Assembly: GCF_900589395.1 (NCBI RefSeq)
Contig: NZ_UUIS01000041.1
Coordinates: forward strand, 62,001-126,000
DNA: 64,000 bases
Origin: Pseudomonas viridiflava
Lineage (GTDB): Bacteria > Pseudomonadota > Gammaproteobacteria > Pseudomonadales > Pseudomonadaceae
Direction: 5' to 3'
Positions 55,976 through 64,000 of this stretch are shown here, one piece after another; the first letter of the stretch is position 1, and each line of letters begins with the position of its first letter. Position numbers and translations under genes: made by a program. The notes under the pieces are model-generated. The model ran no database searches. It saw nothing but the letters and a program-made list of their open reading frames with translations, and was not told the origin of the DNA.

Positions 55976-56740
55976 ATGAGTGAAGCAGTCAAAAAGCCGC
56001 TGGGCGCCGAAGGCATGATCCGTCTGGAAGGCGTACACAAGTGGTACGGCCAGTTCCATGTGCTCAAGGACATCAACCTCAATGTGCGTCAGGGTGAGCG
56101 TATCGTGCTGTGCGGGCCTTCGGGCTCGGGCAAATCGACCACCATCCGTTGCATCAACCGCCTGGAAGAGCACCAGCAGGGGCGCATCATTGTCGATGGC
56201 ACCGAACTGACCTCCGACCTGCGGCAGATCGAAACCATCCGCCGTGAAGTGGGCATGGTGTTCCAGCACTTCAACCTGTTCCCGCACCTGACCATTCTGC
56301 AGAACTGCACCCTGGCGCCGATGTGGGTGCGCAAGATGCCGAAGAAGCAGGCCGAAGAAATCGCCATGCACTACCTGGAGCGCGTGCGCATTCCGGAGCA
56401 GGCCCATAAATACCCGGGGCAGTTGTCCGGTGGCCAGCAGCAGCGGGTGGCGATTGCCCGTGCGCTGTGCATGAAGCCCAAGATCATGCTGTTCGACGAG
56501 CCGACCTCGGCCCTGGACCCGGAAATGGTCAAGGAAGTGCTCGACACCATGGTCAGCCTGGCTGAAGAGGGCATGACCATGCTATGCGTGACCCACGAAA
56601 TGGGCTTTGCCCGTACCGTGGCCAACCGCGTGATCTTCATGGACAAGGGCGAAATCGTCGAGCAAGCCGCGCCAAACGACTTCTTCGACAACCCGCAAAG
56701 CGACCGCACCCGGCTGTTCCTCAGCCAGATCATTCATTGA
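55976..56740 (+). CDS. aapP: AapP, amino-acid ABC transporter ATPase
   Basis: 254 aa. Walker [10 protein letters not shown] loop ([12 protein letters not shown]), signature [15 protein letters not shown], Walker [15 protein letters not shown] and the H loop THEMGF are all intact. It energises amino-acid uptake. AGGAG lies before the ATG at 55976. It ends the operon; a terminator follows at 56781. Confidence 0.94.
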   Translation: MSEAVKKPLGAEGMIRLEGVHKWYGQFHVLKDINLNVRQGERIVLCGPSGSGKSTTIRCINRLEEHQQGRIIVDGTELTSDLRQIETIRREVGMVFQHFNLFPHLTILQNCTLAPMWVRKMPKKQAEEIAMHYLERVRIPEQAHKYPGQLSGGQQQRVAIARALCMKPKIMLFDEPTSALDPEMVKEVLDTMVSLAEEGMTMLCVTHEMGFARTVANRVIFMDKGEIVEQAAPNDFFDNPQSDRTRLFLSQIIH

Positions 56741-56780
56741 TCGGGTTGCTGCGTTAAAAAGGAAACCGGGCCTTGTGTCT

Positions 56781-56816
56781 AATGCCAGTCAGTCAAGCTG
56801 ACTGGCATTTTCATTT
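56781..56816 (+). terminator. Rho-independent terminator of aapJQMP
   Basis: AATGCCAGTCAG and CTGACTGGCATT form a perfect 12-bp stem with a 5-nt loop, followed by TTCATTTT. Confidence 0.9.
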
Positions 56817-56925
56817 TCGGCAGGGGTACTTTGCCGCTTTCGGAAACGATCGATCAGGCAGGGACGGCCGCACAAGCGGCGCCTGCGGAACGGGGTGTCC
56901 GGCTGATTGTGGTTTTTCCGGGAAA

Positions 56926-57304
56926 GAGGTTCCGACCCTCTTCGGGCCGGCTTACTTTGTCTTGGCAAAGTAAGCAAACCGTTTGCTCCTGGCTGGGCCC
57001 CTGCGGGGTCCCCTCGTTCCGGCAAAGCAACGGCAAAAGCAGAAAGGCGCTTTTGCTCTGTTTTTTATACGCGATAGTGCAGGCGCCACAAATCGCGACT
57101 TGTGCAGGCCGAGTGCAGGCGTTACGCAGGGGGAGAAAGGGCCAGGACGGCCCGTCAGCCGCTTGGGCCAGGGACGGCCCATAAGCGGCGGCCCCCGGAG
57201 TAATGCCGGAAGGAGGGAACCCCGAAGGGGCCGGAACCAGGAGCAAACGGTTTGCGCCACTTTGCCAAGACAAAGTGGCCCGGCCCGAAGAGGGTCGGAA
57301 CCTC
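56926..57304. repeat. Long imperfect inverted repeat (~100-bp arms) in a gene-free stretch
   Basis: The left arm opens GAGGTTCCGACCCTCTTCGG and the right arm ends CCGAAGAGGGTCGGAACCTC, a perfect match. Within the arms, GCAAACCGTTTGCTCCTG and CAGGAGCAAACGGTTTGC match too, as do further blocks (TCTTGGCAAAGT / ACTTTGCCAAGA). Arms span about 56926-57030 and 57198-57304, around a ~170-bp centre. Open frames inside it are by-products of base composition. I see no gene from 56741 to 57649. Confidence 0.8.
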
Positions 57305-57319
57305 TATCACAGGCTACCT

Positions 57320-57510
57320 CGACCCGCAGGAACACCCCGGTCTGGCGGGTACAGCCAATCGCGGGCAGAGCCCCCTCCCACGCGATTGCGTTTCAAGCGG
57401 TCATGGGTGAACCCCGACCAGCAGGAACACCCCGGTCTGACGGGTACAGCCAATCGCGGGCAGAGCCCCCTCCCACATTCGATTGCGTTTCAAGCCGTCA
57501 TGGGTGAACC
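57320..57510 (+). repeat. Tandem duplication of a ~95-bp unit
   Basis: Two copies, 57320-57414 and 57415-57510. Each runs from CGACC(C/A)GCAGGAACACC through GGGTACAGCCAATCGCGGG to CATGGGTGAACC. They differ at a few bases and by a small indel near CCCAC(GC/ATTC)GATTG. They lie directly beside the long inverted repeat. Confidence 0.85.
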
Positions 57511-57649
57511 CCGTCTGGACTGACGGTATTGGTACATGCCGTCCACGCCGCTGGCCTGCAGCAGGCTGAACCTTGTAATCCCCGGGCGTCTCCAACAGGA
57601 TATTCGGCCCTCCCTGCGACGAGGGCGATACCTGATACCTGAGGACCCA

Positions 57650-58900
57650 ATGACTGCCAAGGCACCGCGTGACCCTTCACCTTCCGATGACACCCTGATC
57701 CACACCCCGGATGGCCCTGTGCCGGCGCGCCTGCGTACCTGGCTGTTGCTGCTGGGCCTGGTGCTGGTGGCCATCAACCTGCGTCCGGCGCTGTCGAGCG
57801 TGGCGCCGTTGCTCAATGACGTTTCGAGGGCGCTGGGGCTGTCGGCGGCACAAGCCGGCCTGTTGACCACCCTGCCAGTACTGTGCCTGGGGCTGTTTGC
57901 ACCGTTGGCACCCTGGCTGGCCCGACGCTTTGGCAGTGAGCGCGTGGTGCTGGGCATTTTGTTCGTCCTGGCGCTGGGCATCGGCTTGCGCAGCACGCTG
58001 GGCACGGCCGGTCTGTTTGCCGGCAGCCTGCTGGCCGGAGCCAGTATCGGCGTGATCGGCGTGTTGTTGCCCGGTATCGTCAAGCGCGACTTTGCGGCCC
58101 AGGCCGGCGCGATGACCGGGGTCTACACCATGGCGCTGTGCCTGGGCGCGGCCCTGGCAGCCGGGGCCAGCGTGCCATTGAGCCAGGCGTTCGGCGACCG
58201 CTGGGATGCCAGCCTGGCATTCTGGGCAGTTCCGGCTTTGCTGGCGGCGCTGTTCTGGTGGCCACAGGCGCGTCCGTCCCACGATACGCAGCGCACGCAA
58301 GTGCGCGTGCGCGGGCTGCTGCGTGATCCGCTGGCCTGGCAAGTGACCCTGTACATGGGCCTGCAATCGTCGCTGTCGTACATCGTGTTTGGCTGGCTGC
58401 CCTCGATCCTGATCGGTCGCGGCCTGGCGCCGACCGAGGCCGGCCTGCTGCTGTCCGGTTCGATCATCTGCCAGCTCATCAGCGCTTTGAGCGCGCCCTG
58501 GCTGGCCACTCGTGGCAAGGACCAGCGTCTGGCGATCGTGGTGGTCATGGGCATGACCCTGACTGGCTTGTTCGGCTGCCTGTATGCGCCCATCGAAGGC
58601 TTGTGGGGCTGGGCGATCGTACTGGGTATCGGCCAGGGCGGTACCTTCAGCCTGGCGCTGGCGCTGATCGTGCTGCGCTCGGCTGACTCGCACGTGGCCT
58701 CCAACCTGTCGGGCATGGCCCAGGGCATCGGCTACACGGTTGCCTCCATCGGCCCGTTTGCCGTCGGTGTAGTGCATGACGCTACCGGCACCTGGGGGCC
58801 GATCGGCTGGATTTTCGGCCTGCTGGGGCTGGGGGCGGTCATTGCCGGCCTCGGGGCAGGGCGGGCCCGGCAAGTCCAAGTGACGCACGACACACCCTGA
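57650..58900 (+). CDS. MFS transporter, CynX/NimT family
   Basis: 416 aa, twelve membrane spans. The first span carries VLVAINLRPALSSVAPLL, a hallmark of the CynX/NimT (cyanate / 2-nitroimidazole) group, and RRFG lies in the 2-3 loop. Transported substrate unknown. ATG at 57650 follows GAGG; upstream in-frame sequence lies in repeat-rich DNA. Confidence 0.88.
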   Translation: MTAKAPRDPSPSDDTLIHTPDGPVPARLRTWLLLLGLVLVAINLRPALSSVAPLLNDVSRALGLSAAQAGLLTTLPVLCLGLFAPLAPWLARRFGSERVVLGILFVLALGIGLRSTLGTAGLFAGSLLAGASIGVIGVLLPGIVKRDFAAQAGAMTGVYTMALCLGAALAAGASVPLSQAFGDRWDASLAFWAVPALLAALFWWPQARPSHDTQRTQVRVRGLLRDPLAWQVTLYMGLQSSLSYIVFGWLPSILIGRGLAPTEAGLLLSGSIICQLISALSAPWLATRGKDQRLAIVVVMGMTLTGLFGCLYAPIEGLWGWAIVLGIGQGGTFSLALALIVLRSADSHVASNLSGMAQGIGYTVASIGPFAVGVVHDATGTWGPIGWIFGLLGLGAVIAGLGAGRARQVQVTHDTP

Positions 58901-58988
58901 GGGTGTGGCACGGTGGCACGAGGCAGTTGGCAAGCAGGTCGTTTGCCGCTTATCGTGCAGGCCTCTTTCACCCAGGACGTCTGCTCGC

Positions 58989-59480
58989 ATGGACTACGAA
59001 GAACAAAGCCAGCTCAACAGTGCCGTGATCAGCCGTTTCTACGAGGCTTTCCAGCGCCTCGATGCCGAGGCCATGGCCGAGTGCTACAGCGACGACGTGC
59101 TGTTCAGCGATCCGGTGTTCGGCACCCTGCGCGGTGCCCAGGCCGCAGACATGTGGCGCATGCTCACTGCCCGTGCCCAGAACTTCTCGGTGATTTTCGA
59201 TCAGGTTCGTGCCGACGACCGCACCGGCAGCGCGCACTGGGTGGCCACTTACCTGTTCAGCCAGACCGGTCGCACCGTGGTCAACGCCATCGAGGCGCGT
59301 TTCGTGCTGCGCGACGGCAAGATCTGCGAACACCACGACCATTTCGACCTGTGGCGCTGGTCACGTCAGGCGCTGGGCTTCAAGGGCCTGTTGCTGGGCT
59401 GGTCACCCCTGGTGCAGAACGCCATCCGTGCCCAGGCGCACAAAGGCCTCAAGGCGTTTGGCGAGAAACGGCGTGGCTGA
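58989..59480 (+). CDS. NTF2-like (SnoaL-type) protein
   Basis: 163 aa. N-terminal helix ([20 protein letters not shown]), then [19 protein letters not shown] and [12 protein letters not shown], the cone-shaped NTF2 fold with acidic and aromatic pocket residues. Family members are small-molecule enzymes or binding proteins; the function here is unknown. It overlaps the following GIY-YIG gene by 8 nt. Confidence 0.8.
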   Translation: MDYEEQSQLNSAVISRFYEAFQRLDAEAMAECYSDDVLFSDPVFGTLRGAQAADMWRMLTARAQNFSVIFDQVRADDRTGSAHWVATYLFSQTGRTVVNAIEARFVLRDGKICEHHDHFDLWRWSRQALGFKGLLLGWSPLVQNAIRAQAHKGLKAFGEKRRG

Positions 59481-59790
59481 GGTCAAGCCCGAGGACGCGC
59501 CAGCAAAACCCTGGTACGTCTATCTGGTGCGTGCGGCCAACGGCTCGCTGTACTGCGGCATCAGCAATGATCCCCAGCGTCGGTTCCTGATGCATCAAAG
59601 CGGCAAGGGCGCGCGCTATTTCCATGCCAGCCCGGCGGTGGCGCTGGTGTACATGGAAGCCTGGCCGAGCAAGGGCGAGGCCCTGCGCCATGAGCGGCTG
59701 ATCAAAAAGCTGCGTAAAAGCGCCAAGGAGGCCCTGGCCGCCTCTGTGGGGCCTTCGGCCATTATGCAGGCTGAGGCCCCGGCCCACTGA
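59473..59790 (+). CDS. GIY-YIG domain protein, UPF0213/YhbQ type
   Basis: 105 aa from a GTG at 59473. The GIY-YIG core appears as [20 protein letters not shown], with the catalytic Arg in PQRRF and the metal-binding Glu in [15 protein letters not shown]. It is a small stand-alone nuclease-like domain of the YhbQ kind; its substrate is unsettled. It overlaps the NTF2-like gene, so is probably translationally coupled. Confidence 0.88.
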   Translation: MAEVKPEDAPAKPWYVYLVRAANGSLYCGISNDPQRRFLMHQSGKGARYFHASPAVALVYMEAWPSKGEALRHERLIKKLRKSAKEALAASVGPSAIMQAEAPAH

Positions 59791-59856
59791 GATCGTGGTA
59801 GGCGCCACTGCCCTGCACGGGTAAGCTCAGGACTTTTCCACGCAAGGAATCGATCC

Positions 59857-60789
59857 ATGTCCGAGCTGATCCTGCACCATTACTCGACCTCGCCCTTCGC
59901 CGAAAAGGCCCGCCTGATGCTGGGCTACAAGGGCCTGTCGTGGCGTTCGGTGTTCATCCCGGCAGTCATGCCCAAGCCCGACCTGACCGCGCTGACCGGC
60001 GGTTACCGCAAGACCCCGGTGCTGCAGGTGGGCGCAGACATCTACTGCGATACCGCGCTGATCGCCCGGCGCCTGGAACAGGAAAAAGCCTCGCCGGCGT
60101 TCTATCCCGAAGGCCAGGAATTTGCCGTCACCGCCCTGGCAGCCTGGGCTGATGCGATCCTGTTCCAGCATGCGGTCAGCCAGGTGTTCCAGCCCGAGTC
60201 CATCGCCCTGCGGTTCGCCAAGCTGTCGCCTGAAGCGGTAGAAGCCTTCAAGGCCGACCGCGCTGCGCTGTTTGCCGGGGGCTCGGCTTCACGTCTGCCG
60301 TTGCAGCAGTCGTTGCACCAGTGGCCGACCTTCATGGCGCGCCTTGAGCTGCAATTGCAGCGTCATGGCGACTACCTGTTCGGGGAGCCGTCGATTGCCG
60401 ACTTCGCTGTGGCCCATCCCCTGTGGTTCCTGCGCCAGACGCCGGTGACGGCACCGGCGGTGGATAAATACCCGGCCGTGGGGGCCTGGCTCAAGCGCGT
60501 TGAAGCGTTCGGTCACGGTGCTGCCAGCCCCATGAGTGCCGAAGAAGCCCTCCAGGTGGCTTTCAATAACACCCCTGTTGACGTGCCGGCCGATACGTTC
60601 GTTGACCCTAACGGTTTCAAGGCGGGCGATCAGGTGATGATTTCGGCCGTGGATTACGGTGTGGACGCAGTGGAAGGGCAACTGGTGCATGCCGGCACTG
60701 AAGAACTGATCCTGCGCCGCGAAGATGATCGCGCAGGCACCGTGCATGTGCACTTCCCGCGGCTGGGGTTCAGGATCGAGAAGCGCTAG
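59857..60789 (+). CDS. Glutathione S-transferase-like protein with C-terminal extension
   Basis: 310 aa. Thioredoxin-fold N-terminal domain (MSELILHHYSTSPFAEKARL; S-x-F-A-E-K where Cys or Ser is catalytic), a cis-Pro in KTPVLQ, a GST helical domain to about 230, then ~80 extra beta-rich residues (GFKAGDQVMISAVDYGVDAV, then VHVHFPRLGFRIEKR). The extension is unusual for GSTs and may bind a ligand. AAGGAA precedes the ATG. Confidence 0.82.
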   Translation: MSELILHHYSTSPFAEKARLMLGYKGLSWRSVFIPAVMPKPDLTALTGGYRKTPVLQVGADIYCDTALIARRLEQEKASPAFYPEGQEFAVTALAAWADAILFQHAVSQVFQPESIALRFAKLSPEAVEAFKADRAALFAGGSASRLPLQQSLHQWPTFMARLELQLQRHGDYLFGEPSIADFAVAHPLWFLRQTPVTAPAVDKYPAVGAWLKRVEAFGHGAASPMSAEEALQVAFNNTPVDVPADTFVDPNGFKAGDQVMISAVDYGVDAVEGQLVHAGTEELILRREDDRAGTVHVHFPRLGFRIEKR

Positions 60790-60820
60790 GCGCGTTGTCG
60801 CGCAGCAAACTCAAGCTTAA

Positions 60821-60848
60821 TAAAATCGATAATTTATTTTGTACTTGA
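60821..60848 (+). repeat. 28-nt AT-rich motif, copy 2
   Basis: TAAAATCGATAATTTATT then TTGTACTTGA. It is found between the GST-like gene and the convergent glutaredoxin gene, followed by a degenerate REP-like stretch. Compare the copies at 11099 and 25252. Confidence 0.55.
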
Positions 60849-60891
60849 AGGGCACGCTCCTGCATCGGGCAAGTGTTGGCTGCGCGCCAGG

Positions 60892-61242
60892 TCACTGCAA
60901 TGCCGCTTCGATCTGCTGTTCGGAAAAGTCGCGCAGCAGGGTGCCGTTGACATCGAGCAGTGGGATGCCACGCCCGCCCAGCGCTTCGTAGGCTCGTCGG
61001 CCTTCGGCGCTGGTTTCGATGTCGTATTCCTTGAAGGCAATGCCTTTGCTGTCGAGCAGGCTGCGTGCCTGCTTGCAGTAGCCGCACCAATGAGTCGAGT
61101 ACATCACCACCCGCGCCTGGCTGTAGCGTTGCGCCTGCTCGGCCGAGGGTGGGTCGATGAAGTGCTCGATCATGCCGCGATTCTGGTAGATGACCACCAC
61201 CAACAGGATTAGCGCGACCTTCTTGAGGGTTCGTTGCAGCAT
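60892..61242 (-). CDS. Glutaredoxin-family protein with N-terminal membrane anchor
   Basis: 116 aa. A hydrophobic N-terminal segment (about 7-20) precedes a glutaredoxin fold with active site WCGYC, cis-Pro in GIPLLDV and C-terminal helix. It would reduce disulfides, perhaps at the membrane face. It starts 4 nt after yejK ends and is in the same operon. Confidence 0.88.
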   Translation of the reverse strand: MLQRTLKKVALILLVVVIYQNRGMIEHFIDPPSAEQAQRYSQARVVMYSTHWCGYCKQARSLLDSKGIAFKEYDIETSAEGRRAYEALGGRGIPLLDVNGTLLRDFSEQQIEAALQ

Positions 61243-61246
61243 CGGC

Positions 61247-62248
61247 TCAGCGTCGTTTCAACTGGTCGGTGAGCTGGGTGGGCAGACCCTTGATGATCAG
61301 CGTGCCGGCGGCTTCGTCGTACTCGACCTTGTCACCCAGCAGGTGAGCCTCGAAGCTGATCGACAGGCCCTCGGCGCGGCCGGTGAAGCGGCGGAACTGG
61401 CTCAGGGTGCGTTTGTCGGCCGGAATCTCCGGCGACAGGCCGTAGTCCTTGTTGCGGATATGGTCGTAGAACGCTTTGGGGCGTTCTTCGTCGATCAGTT
61501 CCGACAGCTCGTCCAAAGCGATGGGCTCGCCCAGCTTGCTCTGGCTGGTGGCATAACTCACCAGGGCCTTGGTCTTTTCGCGGGTGGCTTCTTCGGGCAG
61601 GTCTTCACTTTCGACAAAGTCGCTGAAGGCCTTGAGCAGGGTGCGGGTTTCGCCGGGACCGTCGACGCCTTCCTGGCAGCCGATGAAGTCGCGGAAGTAC
61701 TCCGAGACTTTCTTGCCGTTCTTGCCCTTGATGAACGAGATGTACTGCCTGGACTGCTTGTTGTTCTGCCACTCGGAGATATTGATGCGCGCCGCCAAGT
61801 GCAACTGGCCCAGGTCCAGATGCCGCGATGGCGTGACATCGAGCGAGTCGGTGACCGCCACGCCTTCACTGTGGTGCAGCAGGGCAATGGCCAGGTACTC
61901 GGTCATGCCTTGCTGATAGTGGGCGAACAGCACATGGCCACCCACTGAAAGATTGGACTCTTCCATCAACTTTTGCAGGTGTTCGACCGCGGTGCGGGTG
62001 AAGGTCGTGAAGTCCTTGCCGGTCTCCAGGTATTGCTTCAGCCAGCCGCTGAACGGATAGGCACCGGACTCGGGATGAAACAATCCCCAGGCCTTGCCCT
62101 GTTTGGCGTTGTAGCTTTCATTGAGGTCGGCCAGCAGGTTTTCGATGGCGGTGGATTCGGCCAGTTCGCTGTCGCGCGCATGCAGCACTGCAGGCGTACC
62201 GTCGGGTTTTTTGTCGATCAGGTGGACGATGCAATGACGGATCGGCAT
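61247..62248 (-). CDS. yejK: YejK/NdpA, nucleoid-associated protein
   Basis: 333 aa, full family length. It begins [20 protein letters not shown] and contains [20 protein letters not shown] and [20 protein letters not shown], which mark the NdpA family. It is found with nucleoid fractions; its precise role is unknown. It is divergent from hupN. Confidence 0.94.
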   Translation of the reverse strand: MPIRHCIVHLIDKKPDGTPAVLHARDSELAESTAIENLLADLNESYNAKQGKAWGLFHPESGAYPFSGWLKQYLETGKDFTTFTRTAVEHLQKLMEESNLSVGGHVLFAHYQQGMTEYLAIALLHHSEGVAVTDSLDVTPSRHLDLGQLHLAARINISEWQNNKQSRQYISFIKGKNGKKVSEYFRDFIGCQEGVDGPGETRTLLKAFSDFVESEDLPEEATREKTKALVSYATSQSKLGEPIALDELSELIDEERPKAFYDHIRNKDYGLSPEIPADKRTLSQFRRFTGRAEGLSISFEAHLLGDKVEYDEAAGTLIIKGLPTQLTDQLKRR

Positions 62249-62611
62249 GGATTTCTCGGCTCGTGAAAGTGAAGAGCGGTGCGGCTCGTGGCAAGGCCGC
62301 CAGTGTACCGCAGGGTCGGCGTGAATGGCCGATGTGGCTGTTTTTCGTCCAACCGGGGATTTTCAATCGCTTTTTTTGCTTCAAAGTCCGCAAAACCTGA
62401 CCAAAAGGATAGGCAGAGGCGGATATTTGCCCGGCTCTGTGCTAGTTTTGCGCGGTCCTGCGCACTCCAGCGCGTCAGGCATGCAGTTTGTGCGCGTGCT
62501 GGCGAACCAAATCATGGTTTCAGTATCTACAACTTCGCGATTGATCGTGGCTGCCAATGGCCGACGTTGCACTCTGCAATCCATATGAATTTTATAGGGA
62601 AGGAACACTAC
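62249..62611. other. 363-bp divergent intergenic region, yejK / hupN
   Basis: This gap must hold the promoters of both genes, but I cannot pick out a convincing -35/-10 pair. It is AT-richer near both genes (TTTTTTTGCTTC and ATATGAATTTTATAG) and contains no reading frame that looks coding. AAGGAA before 62612 is the hupN ribosome binding site. Confidence 0.6.
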
Positions 62612-62893
62612 ATGGCTCTTACCAAAGACCAGTTGATCGCCGATATCGCAGAAGCTATCGACGCGCCAAAATCCACCGCGCGTAGCGCCCTGGAGCAGTT
62701 GGGCCAGATCGTTGCTGATCAACTGGAAAACGGTGCTGAAATCACCCTGCCAGGTATTGGCAAGCTGAAAGTCACCGAGCGTCCAGCGCGTACCGGCCGC
62801 AACCCTTCGACTGGCGCCGCCATCGAAATCGCTGCCAAGAAAGTGGTCAAGTTCGTTCCAGCCAAAGTGCTGACCGACTCGATCAACAAGTAA
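62612..62893 (+). CDS. hupN: HU-family DNA-binding protein HupN
   Basis: 93 aa. Begins MALTKDQLIADIAEAIDAPK; the DNA-clasping arm includes GRNPSTGAAIEIAAKKVVKF with the intercalating Pro in RNPSTG. HU bends DNA and organises the nucleoid. P. putida has three HU genes, and the one beside yejK is hupN. The arm is intact. A terminator follows at 62913. Confidence 0.92.
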   Translation: MALTKDQLIADIAEAIDAPKSTARSALEQLGQIVADQLENGAEITLPGIGKLKVTERPARTGRNPSTGAAIEIAAKKVVKFVPAKVLTDSINK

Positions 62894-62912
62894 GCTTACG
62901 CTTGCTTGAAAA

Positions 62913-62946
62913 AGCCGTGTACGGGTTCACCCGACACGGTTTTTTT
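62913..62946 (+). terminator. Rho-independent terminator of hupN
   Basis: CCGTG and CACGG enclose an inner CGGG-TTCA-CCCG stem; the whole is followed by seven T. Confidence 0.9.
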
Positions 62947-62964
62947 ATGCCTGCTGTACGGCCC

Positions 62965-63975
62965 TCAGGCCTGGACCCAACGCCCGGCGCGCCACGCAGC
63001 CTGCTCGCCGGCGTCATGGAAGGTCCAGGCGACAAAGCGGCTCTGCTTCTGTCCCTGGCCCATCTCCACCACGCGCACCTCGAAGGCGCCGCTCTTTTTC
63101 AGGCGTTGCTGGATCTCGGGCAGGTTCGCCGCCTTTGACACCAGCGTGCTGAACCACAGCACCTGTTCGGGAATCCGGGCGCTTTCGTCGATCAGGCGGG
63201 TGACAAAGCCGATCTCGCCACCCTCGCACCACAGCTCCTGTGCCTGGCCACCGAAGTTGAGCACCGGCAGCTTGCGCTTGGGGTCAGCCTTGCCCAGGGC
63301 TCGCCATTTGCGCTGGCTGCCGCGCGTGGCTTCGTCCAGCGAGGCATGGAAGGGCGGGTTGCACAGGCTCAGGTCAAAGCGTTCGGTGCTGTCGAGCAGG
63401 CCGTGCAGGATGTGCTGGCGGTTGCCTTGCTGGCGCAGGCTGATGGCCTTGCCCAGGCCGTTGGCCTTGACGATGGTGGCGGCGGCCGCCAGGGCCTTGG
63501 CGTCGATCTCCGAACCCAAGAAGTGCCAGCCGTAGTCGACATGCCCCAGCAGCGGGTAGATGCAGTTGGCGCCGGTGCCGACGTCCAGCACCTTGACCGC
63601 CGCACCGTGCGGAATCACCTGCTGGTTATGCTCGGCCAGCAGGTCGGCGAGAAAGTGCAGGTAGTCGGCGCGTCCCGGAATCGGTGGGCACAGGTAATCG
63701 GCCGGGATGTCCCAGTGCTTGATGCGGTAGTGCGCCTTGAGCAGCGCCCGGTTGAACACCCGTACCGCCTGCGGATTGGCAAAGTCGATGCTTTGCTTGC
63801 CGTAAGGGTTGAGGATGACGAATTCGGCCAGCTCCGGGCTGCTTTTGATCAGCGCCGGGAAGTCATAGCGACCCTGGTGGCGGTTGCGCGGGTGCAGGGT
63901 GGCTTTTTCTTTAGGCGCGGCCGGCTTGGCCGGGCGTTGGGGTTTCTTGCGTGCAGGCTTGGGCGTGTCGGTCAT
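62965..63975 (-). CDS. rlmF: RlmF, 23S rRNA (adenine-1618-N6)-methyltransferase
   Basis: 336 aa. A basic, Pro/Lys-rich N-terminal tail (about 1-30: [20 protein letters not shown]) leads to the family start [16 protein letters not shown]-binding [14 protein letters not shown] and the catalytic NPPF ([20 protein letters not shown]) identify an N6-adenine methyltransferase of the YbiN/RlmF type. ATG at 63975 is used; a TTG at 63993 would add six residues. Its promoter lies beyond the window edge or in the last 25 bp. Confidence 0.93.
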   Translation of the reverse strand: MTDTPKPARKKPQRPAKPAAPKEKATLHPRNRHQGRYDFPALIKSSPELAEFVILNPYGKQSIDFANPQAVRVFNRALLKAHYRIKHWDIPADYLCPPIPGRADYLHFLADLLAEHNQQVIPHGAAVKVLDVGTGANCIYPLLGHVDYGWHFLGSEIDAKALAAAATIVKANGLGKAISLRQQGNRQHILHGLLDSTERFDLSLCNPPFHASLDEATRGSQRKWRALGKADPKRKLPVLNFGGQAQELWCEGGEIGFVTRLIDESARIPEQVLWFSTLVSKAANLPEIQQRLKKSGAFEVRVVEMGQGQKQSRFVAWTFHDAGEQAAWRAGRWVQA

Positions 63976-64000
63976 GGCCGTATCCGATGGCAATTGGTAC

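Noticed and set aside
56983..57507. Open frame of 174 codons through the inverted repeat and tandem repeat
   Set aside because: It crosses unrelated repeat elements, encodes duplicated low-complexity sequence and has no ribosome binding site.
57320..57510. Possible start of a CRISPR array
   Set aside because: There are only two units, of about 95 bp and without spacers or cas genes; it is a tandem duplication.

Overview
The window is chromosomal DNA of a fluorescent Pseudomonas, most likely of the P. putida group. The evidence is the uniformly high GC, the complete alginate operon (algD-8-44-K-E-G-X-L-I-J-F-A), the split pqqF / pqqABCDE layout, a HupN-type HU gene beside yejK and rlmF, the aapJQMP amino-acid transporter next to rhlB and moaCDE, and many GTAGGAGCG-type REP palindromes. 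As far as I recall, much of the order from the 2-hydroxyacid dehydrogenase to aapP matches P. putida KT2440. I see no prophage, insertion sequence, CRISPR array, rRNA or tRNA.

Layout. (1) 1-3405: the start of an unrecognised gene running off the left edge, an HPF/RaiA-like ribosome-associated protein, and a TonB-dependent receptor with an N-terminal signalling domain. (2) 3578-10911: PQQ cofactor synthesis, pqqF, then pqqA-B-C-D-E and an overlapping S9 peptidase. A terminator-like hairpin lies between pqqA and pqqB. (3) 11170-15033: an iron-starvation module. A FecR/FecI pair diverges from a DUF3649-PepSY-DUF3325 membrane operon across a Fur-box-like site. The only candidate receptor lies on the far side of the pqq cluster. 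(4) 15008-27016: regulators and small-molecule handling. This holds an AraC regulator and EamA exporter, a 2-hydroxyacid dehydrogenase, a LysR regulator divergent from a four-gene FUSC-type tripartite efflux operon, a short-chain dehydrogenase, and a divergent pair of unrecognised genes whose products look related. (5) 27149-43659: the whole alginate operon on the minus strand, preceded by an AlgU (sigma-22)-type promoter and a leader of about 470 nt, and interrupted between algL and algI by a REP palindrome and a C/G-run hairpin. (6) 44472-51318: yaaA, a polysaccharide-deacetylase-like protein with degenerate catalytic motifs, a PIN-PhoH ATPase with a structured leader, moaCDE and the RhlB-type helicase. 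(7) 51433-56740: an alpha/beta hydrolase and the aapJQMP ABC transporter with a sigma-54-type promoter. (8) 56741-57649: a gene-free stretch with a long inverted repeat and a 95-bp tandem duplication. (9) 57650-63975: an MFS transporter, NTF2-like and GIY-YIG proteins, a glutathione transferase-like protein, a glutaredoxin-yejK pair, HU (hupN) and rlmF.

Functional themes are periplasmic oxidation (PQQ serves quinoprotein dehydrogenases), iron uptake, export of exopolysaccharide and aromatic-acid-like compounds, and amino-acid import. Five long REP palindromes occupy gene boundaries and come in a one-unit and a two-unit form. Two of them supply the stop codon of the neighbouring gene. A separate 28-nt AT-rich motif occurs three times. 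The best candidates for undescribed biology are the related orphan genes at 25980-27016, the phoH leader, the degenerate deacetylase, and the split receptor/FecIR arrangement.
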